Positions 13,806-17,574 of a DNA stretch of 17,574 nt are shown one piece after another. Source of the DNA: an uncultured Prevotella sp. (GTDB lineage: Bacteria; Bacteroidota; Bacteroidia; Bacteroidales; Bacteroidaceae); the NCBI GenBank assembly GCA_934281565.1, contig CAKQXI010000039.1, positions 1 to 17,574 of the forward strand, given 5' to 3'. Both the position numbers and the translations under genes were made by a program. The notes beneath the pieces are model-generated. The model saw only the letters and a program-made list of their open reading frames with translations, made no database searches and was not told where the DNA came from. Within the stretch, counting starts at the first letter, position 1, and every line of letters begins with the position of its first letter.

Positions 13806-15671
13806 ATGATAGACTTATTCAACTATAACCGACGTGCATCATCGGTCGTACACATTGGTGCCATTGACATGGGAGGCGAGAACCCTATCCGTATCCAGTC
13901 CATGACCACTACCAACACCAATGACACTGAAGCCTGTGTCAAGCAAGCCGAGGAAATCATCAAGGCTGGTGGCGAACTGGTACGTTTCACTACACAAGGG
14001 TCTCGCGAAGCCGAGAACATGAAGAACATCAATGCTGGCATCCGTGCCGATGGATACCAGACTCCACTTGTCGCCGATGTCCACTTCAACCCTAATGTTG
14101 CCGATGTCGCTGCCCTTTATTGTGAGAAAGTACGTGTCAATCCAGGCAACTATGTAGACCCTGCACGTAAGTTCATCAAGCAAGAATATACCGACGAGGA
14201 ATATGCCAAGGAACTGCAAAAGATAGAAGACCGCTTCGTGCCTTTCCTCAACATCTGCAAGGAAAATCACACGGCAATCCGTATTGGTGTCAACCATGGT
14301 TCTCTTTCCGATCGTATCCGTAACCGCTATGGTGATACACCAGAAGGCATCGTGGAAAGTTGCATGGAATTCCTCCGCATTTGTAAGAAAGAGAATTTCA
14401 ATGATGTAGTTATCAGCATCAAGGCTTCCAACACGGTAGTAATGGTTCGTTCCATGCGTCTCTTGGTGAACGAAATGGAGAAAGAAGGCATGAGCTATCC
14501 GCTCCATCTTGGTGTGACGGAGGCTGGAGAAGGCGAAGATGGTCGCATCAAGAGTGCCGTTGGTATCGGTGCTCTATTGGCTGATGGTATCGGTGATACG
14601 GTACGTGTTAGTTTGAGTGAGGAACCTGCTGCCGAAATACCTGTTGCCCGTCATTTGGTAGATTATATTGGCAAGAAACAAGGTCAGCTCATAATTCCTG
14701 GCGAGGCTTGCCCTTCATTCGACTGGCTGCGCCCTACTCGCCGTGAGACTACTGCCGTTGGCAACATTGGTGATGATAATGTGCCTGTTGTCATCAGCAA
14801 TCGTATCAATGGTGAGAGCACTGTCTGCGACAACATTGATGCCAAGCCCGACTATATATATATAGGTGGAAAGATGCCAAAGCAGTTTGTGCCTGGGCAA
14901 AGTTATATCGTGGATTACAACATCTACGAGCAACTCAACAGCAAGCCAGAGACCACTGGTGCCAAACTCTATCCTATCTTCCCTGCCATGGTTATGCCTC
15001 TCATTGCCAGTATCCAGGCACCTATCAAGTTCCTCACTCTACAGTTTGGAACTCCTGCCGATGAATACATTGCTTGCCTAAAGATGCACCCTGAGGTGGT
15101 TGTGGTTTGTGTAAGCAACCACCAGAACCGCTTAGGTGACCAACGTGCCTTGGTTCACGAGATGATGAATGCTGGTGTAAAGAACCCTGTTGTCTTTGCA
15201 CAGATGTATCAGCACTCCAAGAATGAAAAGAGTGACTTCCAATTGGAAGCTGCCGCAGACATGGGAGCCTTGATGATTGATGGTTTAACGGATGGTATCT
15301 GGCTCATGAACAATGGTGACATTCCTATGGAAGCTATTGATGAGACATCGTTTGGTATTCTTCAAGCAGCTCGTCTCCGCACTTCCAAGACCGAATATAT
15401 CAGTTGTCCGGGTTGTGGACGTACTCTCTATGACCTCCGTGAAACCATTGCCAAGATTCGTGAGGCAACAAAAGGAATGAAAGGCTTGAAGATTGGTATC
15501 ATGGGCTGTATTGTGAATGGTCCTGGCGAGATGGCAGATGCCGATTATGGCTATGTCGGTGCAGGTCCTAACAAGGTAAGTCTCTATCGCAAGCAAGTTT
15601 GTGTTGAGAAGAACATTCCTCAAGAGGTGGCAGTAGAGCATCTACTCGCTCTTATCCAGTCAGACAAGTAG
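13806..15671 (+). CDS. ispG: 4-hydroxy-3-methylbut-2-enyl diphosphate synthase, long form (IspG/GcpE)
   Basis: IspG performs the reductive ring opening of methylerythritol cyclodiphosphate to HMBPP, the penultimate step of the MEP isoprenoid pathway, with a 4Fe-4S cluster. At 621 residues it is the long form found in Bacteroidota, Chlamydiae and plants: an N-terminal TIM barrel (from PIRIQSMTTTNTND at about 27-40 to about 290), an inserted middle domain (about 290-510), and the cluster domain. The cluster ligands are C534-x-x-C537 in SCPGCGRTLYDL, C568 in GIMGCIVNGPGE and E575. All are intact. The gene starts 2 bases after the purE stop, so the two are tightly coupled. A hairpin with a short T-run follows 23 bases downstream. 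Confidence 0.97.
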   Translation: MIDLFNYNRRASSVVHIGAIDMGGENPIRIQSMTTTNTNDTEACVKQAEEIIKAGGELVRFTTQGSREAENMKNINAGIRADGYQTPLVADVHFNPNVADVAALYCEKVRVNPGNYVDPARKFIKQEYTDEEYAKELQKIEDRFVPFLNICKENHTAIRIGVNHGSLSDRIRNRYGDTPEGIVESCMEFLRICKKENFNDVVISIKASNTVVMVRSMRLLVNEMEKEGMSYPLHLGVTEAGEGEDGRIKSAVGIGALLADGIGDTVRVSLSEEPAAEIPVARHLVDYIGKKQGQLIIPGEACPSFDWLRPTRRETTAVGNIGDDNVPVVISNRINGESTVCDNIDAKPDYIYIGGKMPKQFVPGQSYIVDYNIYEQLNSKPETTGAKLYPIFPAMVMPLIASIQAPIKFLTLQFGTPADEYIACLKMHPEVVVVCVSNHQNRLGDQRALVHEMMNAGVKNPVVFAQMYQHSKNEKSDFQLEAAADMGALMIDGLTDGIWLMNNGDIPMEAIDETSFGILQAARLRTSKTEYISCPGCGRTLYDLRETIAKIREATKGMKGLKIGIMGCIVNGPGEMADADYGYVGAGPNKVSLYRKQVCVEKNIPQEVAVEHLLALIQSDK

Positions 15672-15694
15672 ACTATCTTTTGAAGAAAATCTTT

Positions 15695-15722
15695 AGAATT
15701 CTTGCTGCTTTGAATTCTTTTT
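15695..15722 (+). terminator. Probable terminator of the rpoN-ispG operon
   Basis: AGAATTC (15695-15701) pairs with GAATTCT (15712-15718) around a 10-base loop, and T continues to 15722. The stem is short and AT-rich but correctly placed. It overlaps the region where the -33 element of the next promoter should be. Confidence 0.5.
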
Positions 15723-15724
15723 AC

Positions 15725-15732
15725 TATTTTTG
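15725..15732 (+). promoter_or_regulatory. -7 element of the fimbrillin transcript
   Basis: TATTTTTG matches TAnnTTTG. CTTGC 19 bases or slightly more upstream is a poor -33 element. If used, it would start a transcript near 15739 with a leader of about 400 bases before the fimbrillin ATG. No better promoter was seen closer to the gene. Confidence 0.5.
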
Positions 15733-15912
15733 CACAGTCATTCCATGGATAATCGGCAATGAGATGCTGACATAAGTCCGTAGTTTGGCTCTATTTATTA
15801 AGAAACGGCGTTTGCTACGTTTACTTCTGACTCATTGAAACTTAGGAACTTTCAAATCGAAATTCAGAGGAAAATGGCAGTAGATGTCTGCAAAAGCGTG
15901 TATATATCACGG

Positions 15913-15951
15913 CACAAGTATGCCCTTTCGCAAGGAGGGGTATACTATGTG
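15913..15951 (+). ncRNA. Predicted hairpin in the fimbrillin leader
   Basis: AGTATGCCC (15917-15925) pairs with GGGTATACT (15938-15946) with one G-U wobble, extended by CACA (15913-15916) with TGTG (15948-15951) across a single bulged A. The loop is about ten bases. Flanking TATATAT/ATATATA runs on both sides could lengthen the helix. Confidence 0.5.
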
Positions 15952-15968
15952 TTTATATATATATTCTG

Positions 15969-16065
15969 TTGGCGTAGGCGTGTATTCTTGCTTCTTGTCC
16001 TTAATTTCGAAGGTTTCCTAAGACCGCAATGAGTAAGGTAAAAGGAGCAAGGACTTCTACGCCAA
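15969..16065 (+). ncRNA. Predicted long-stem RNA element in the fimbrillin leader
   Basis: TTGGCGTAG (15969-15977) pairs with CTACGCCAA (16057-16065), 9 of 9. After an asymmetric internal loop (7 against 3 bases) TTCTTGCTTCTT (15985-15996) pairs with AAGGAGCAAGGA (16042-16053), 12 of 12 with two G-U wobbles. CCTTA (15999-16003) pairs with TAAGG (16034-16038). The wobble pairs favour selection on RNA over a DNA palindrome. AATTTCTTTTG follows, a poor T-run, so attenuation is possible but not shown. Confidence 0.5.
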
Positions 16066-16141
16066 TTTCTTTTGAATAGATTGAGCCTGTTTTAGTAATC
16101 ATCTGCTTTGGGAGTCGGCGGAACATAATAGCTATCAAGCA

Positions 16142-17574
16142 ATGATATACATTAAAAGGCAAAGTACAAGTTTATTATTGGCATTGGCATCATTATCAGT
16201 AGTATCATCATTCTTAATTTCATGTTCAGAAAGTATGGGAATGTCTGGTGTCACTCTTTCCGACAAGAAGATTTCATTTACTGCAACAGAAGTGAATGGT
16301 TGGACACCAAATTCTAACAGCAGTAGCAGTAGTAATGATGAAAGTTCTCGTGCAGTTGGTTCTTATCACCCTTTAACCGTAAAAAGTGACTTAGGGAAAC
16401 CGTTGTATCTTCACCCAGTGGAGCAAGTAGGTACTTACTTCTATAATGACAAGGACGAGTTGGTTACTCGCTCTGGCATTCCTCTGTCTGAAGTTGATAA
16501 TCAGAATAGCGTATCTACCAGAGGAACCAAGGTAACGGAGGTTGGTGATGAAATCTTTGTTAGTGCAGTATCTAAAAAGAACAATGTAGAAGCAGGGTAT
16601 TTTCCTTTTGAAAAGGCAACAAAGAGTGGCAATATTTGGCATATTTCCAGTGACAAGTATTGGACTACCGATGCCACCTTATCATTCTATGCTTATGCCC
16701 CGACTAATGCCAGTATGCTGTCCACAAGTGACAGTGGACTGTCGGGATATAGGACAGTCCACTATCTCGCAGGAACAGGAGACGATATTAAGTCACAACC
16801 AGACTTTATTGTGGCAAAGAGTGAGGGCAACGAACACAAGGCAACAGACACACCAAGTACTGTGGATTTACATTTCTCCCATGCCTTGACTGCCATCACC
16901 TTTGCCATTGGTTCTGATATGTTGCCAGGAACTATCAAGAACATTACCATCAAAGGTGTAAAGAACAGTGGTGATATGGATATTTCAAAGATAGATGCTT
17001 CCGACCCACTTAGTGCATGGACTTATGACGATACAACAGACGATTATGTTTTCACACTTAACACCAAGGTTAATAGTGACGGAGAAACTGGTACGGCTCT
17101 TACAAAGGATGAGAATACATTATTGATGCTACCACAGTCGTTTGCAAGTGATAGCAAGGCAGAGGTGGAAGTTGTGTTTAATAATGGTCAGTCCAAAGAC
17201 CATGTTCTCACTGCATCATTGGCAGGTACATCATGGTTACCGGGTATTACCATTATCTATAAGCTGTCAACCTCTGAACTGAACACGCTTAGCATGGGAA
17301 CGGTCACTTTATCTGAAACAGCAAAAACTTGGAACACAAAGTGCTCTGCCTTGATGACAAACTATGATGGCAAGTCTGCTGGGCTTTATATTGTAGATAA
17401 TGCCAACAAAGTAAGAAAAGCCAATGTAAAGGTTACTTGCTCTGGAAACACTTGGAGCTTTTCAGACGGTTCTTCCTCTGCAACGCTGAAAAGTTTATTT
17501 TCTCCAAGTTACCATTATTTCCTTTATTATCCTTACCAAGAGAGCAGTGATGCTGTCCTTGCCAATCTTCCAAC
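16142..17574 (+). CDS. Fimbrillin-family lipoprotein, 3' end beyond the window
   Basis: An open frame of 477 codons runs off the right edge without a stop. The N-terminus is a lipoprotein signal: basic start, hydrophobic core, then LISC with the lipidated cysteine at 28. A serine-rich stretch (58-69) follows, ending ESSRAVG. Segments such as SQPDFIVAKSEG (218-229) and DLHFSHALTAITFAIG (242-257), then IKNITIKGVKNSGDMD, match the pattern of Mfa-like/FimA-type fimbrillins of Bacteroidales, which assemble into surface fimbriae after lipid-anchored export and, in Porphyromonas, cleavage after an Arg. R70 or R127 could be such a site. Anchor, tip or major subunit cannot be told from this part. It has its own promoter and long leader and probably starts a fimbrial cluster to the right. 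Confidence 0.85.
   Translation, partial: MIYIKRQSTSLLLALASLSVVSSFLISCSESMGMSGVTLSDKKISFTATEVNGWTPNSNSSSSSNDESSRAVGSYHPLTVKSDLGKPLYLHPVEQVGTYFYNDKDELVTRSGIPLSEVDNQNSVSTRGTKVTEVGDEIFVSAVSKKNNVEAGYFPFEKATKSGNIWHISSDKYWTTDATLSFYAYAPTNASMLSTSDSGLSGYRTVHYLAGTGDDIKSQPDFIVAKSEGNEHKATDTPSTVDLHFSHALTAITFAIGSDMLPGTIKNITIKGVKNSGDMDISKIDASDPLSAWTYDDTTDDYVFTLNTKVNSDGETGTALTKDENTLLMLPQSFASDSKAEVEVVFNNGQSKDHVLTASLAGTSWLPGITIIYKLSTSELNTLSMGTVTLSETAKTWNTKCSALMTNYDGKSAGLYIVDNANKVRKANVKVTCSGNTWSFSDGSSSATLKSLFSPSYHYFLYYPYQESSDAVLANLP

Larger units (their letters stand above)
15734..16141 (+). promoter_or_regulatory. Long structured 5' leader of the fimbrillin gene
   Basis: The 470 bases between ispG and the fimbrillin gene hold a terminator, a -7 box and this leader. 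It contains a TTGAAA/TTTCAA dyad (15835-15855), a strong hairpin (15913-15951) and a long three-part stem (15969-16065), described separately. A frame at 15835-16032 crosses both structures and is probably not translated. No known riboswitch class was recognised. Confidence 0.5.

Noticed and set aside
15835..16032. 65-codon frame in the fimbrillin leader
   Set aside because: It starts with TTG (next ATG at 15874) and passes through two strong RNA structures. Structure explains the conservation-like features better, though translation of a leader peptide cannot be excluded.

Overview
The window looks like chromosomal DNA of a Bacteroidota member, most likely a Prevotella/Segatella-type Bacteroidales. 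The signs are: promoters of the Bacteroidota type (TTTG about 19-20 bases before TAnnTTTG) in front of several genes; two TonB-dependent outer-membrane receptors; a fimbrillin-family lipoprotein; a long (621-residue) IspG; and intergenic DNA full of AT-rich repeats. No transposase, integrase, phage gene, CRISPR array, tRNA or rRNA was seen.

Layout. Bases 1-833 hold no convincing gene. They contain a leftward promoter for a gene outside the window (27-58), iterated-word repeats, and a set of nested inverted repeats: perfect 30-bp arms at 381-410/788-817, perfect 28-bp arms at 440-467/602-629, and a perfect 52-bp palindrome at 518-569. Next come a leftward HlyIII/PAQR membrane protein, a rightward desulfoferrodoxin (superoxide reductase), a leftward TonB-dependent receptor converging on it, and a divergent rightward receptor-like barrel protein (4390-6657).

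The clpS-clpA-C1 peptidase operon follows (6801-10502): the N-degron adaptor, its AAA+ unfoldase, and a secreted papain-like lipoprotein only 10 bases downstream. Between it and rpoN lies a self-contained short transcription unit (about 10638-11008), with a consensus promoter, about 48-base degenerate repeats, a 26-codon ORF with a hydrophobic segment, and a strong terminator.

From 11032 a consensus promoter drives rpoN, closely followed by a PAP2-like membrane protein, purE and ispG. This is probably one housekeeping operon ending at a terminator near 15700. The last part is a roughly 400-base leader with two strong predicted RNA structures, then the first 477 codons of a fimbrillin-family lipoprotein that runs off the right edge.

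Most of the protein content is standard for the group. The unusual content is intergenic: the nested inverted-repeat island, the short transcript before rpoN, and the structured fimbrillin leader. All functional statements rest on reading motifs by eye; no database search or folding program was run.
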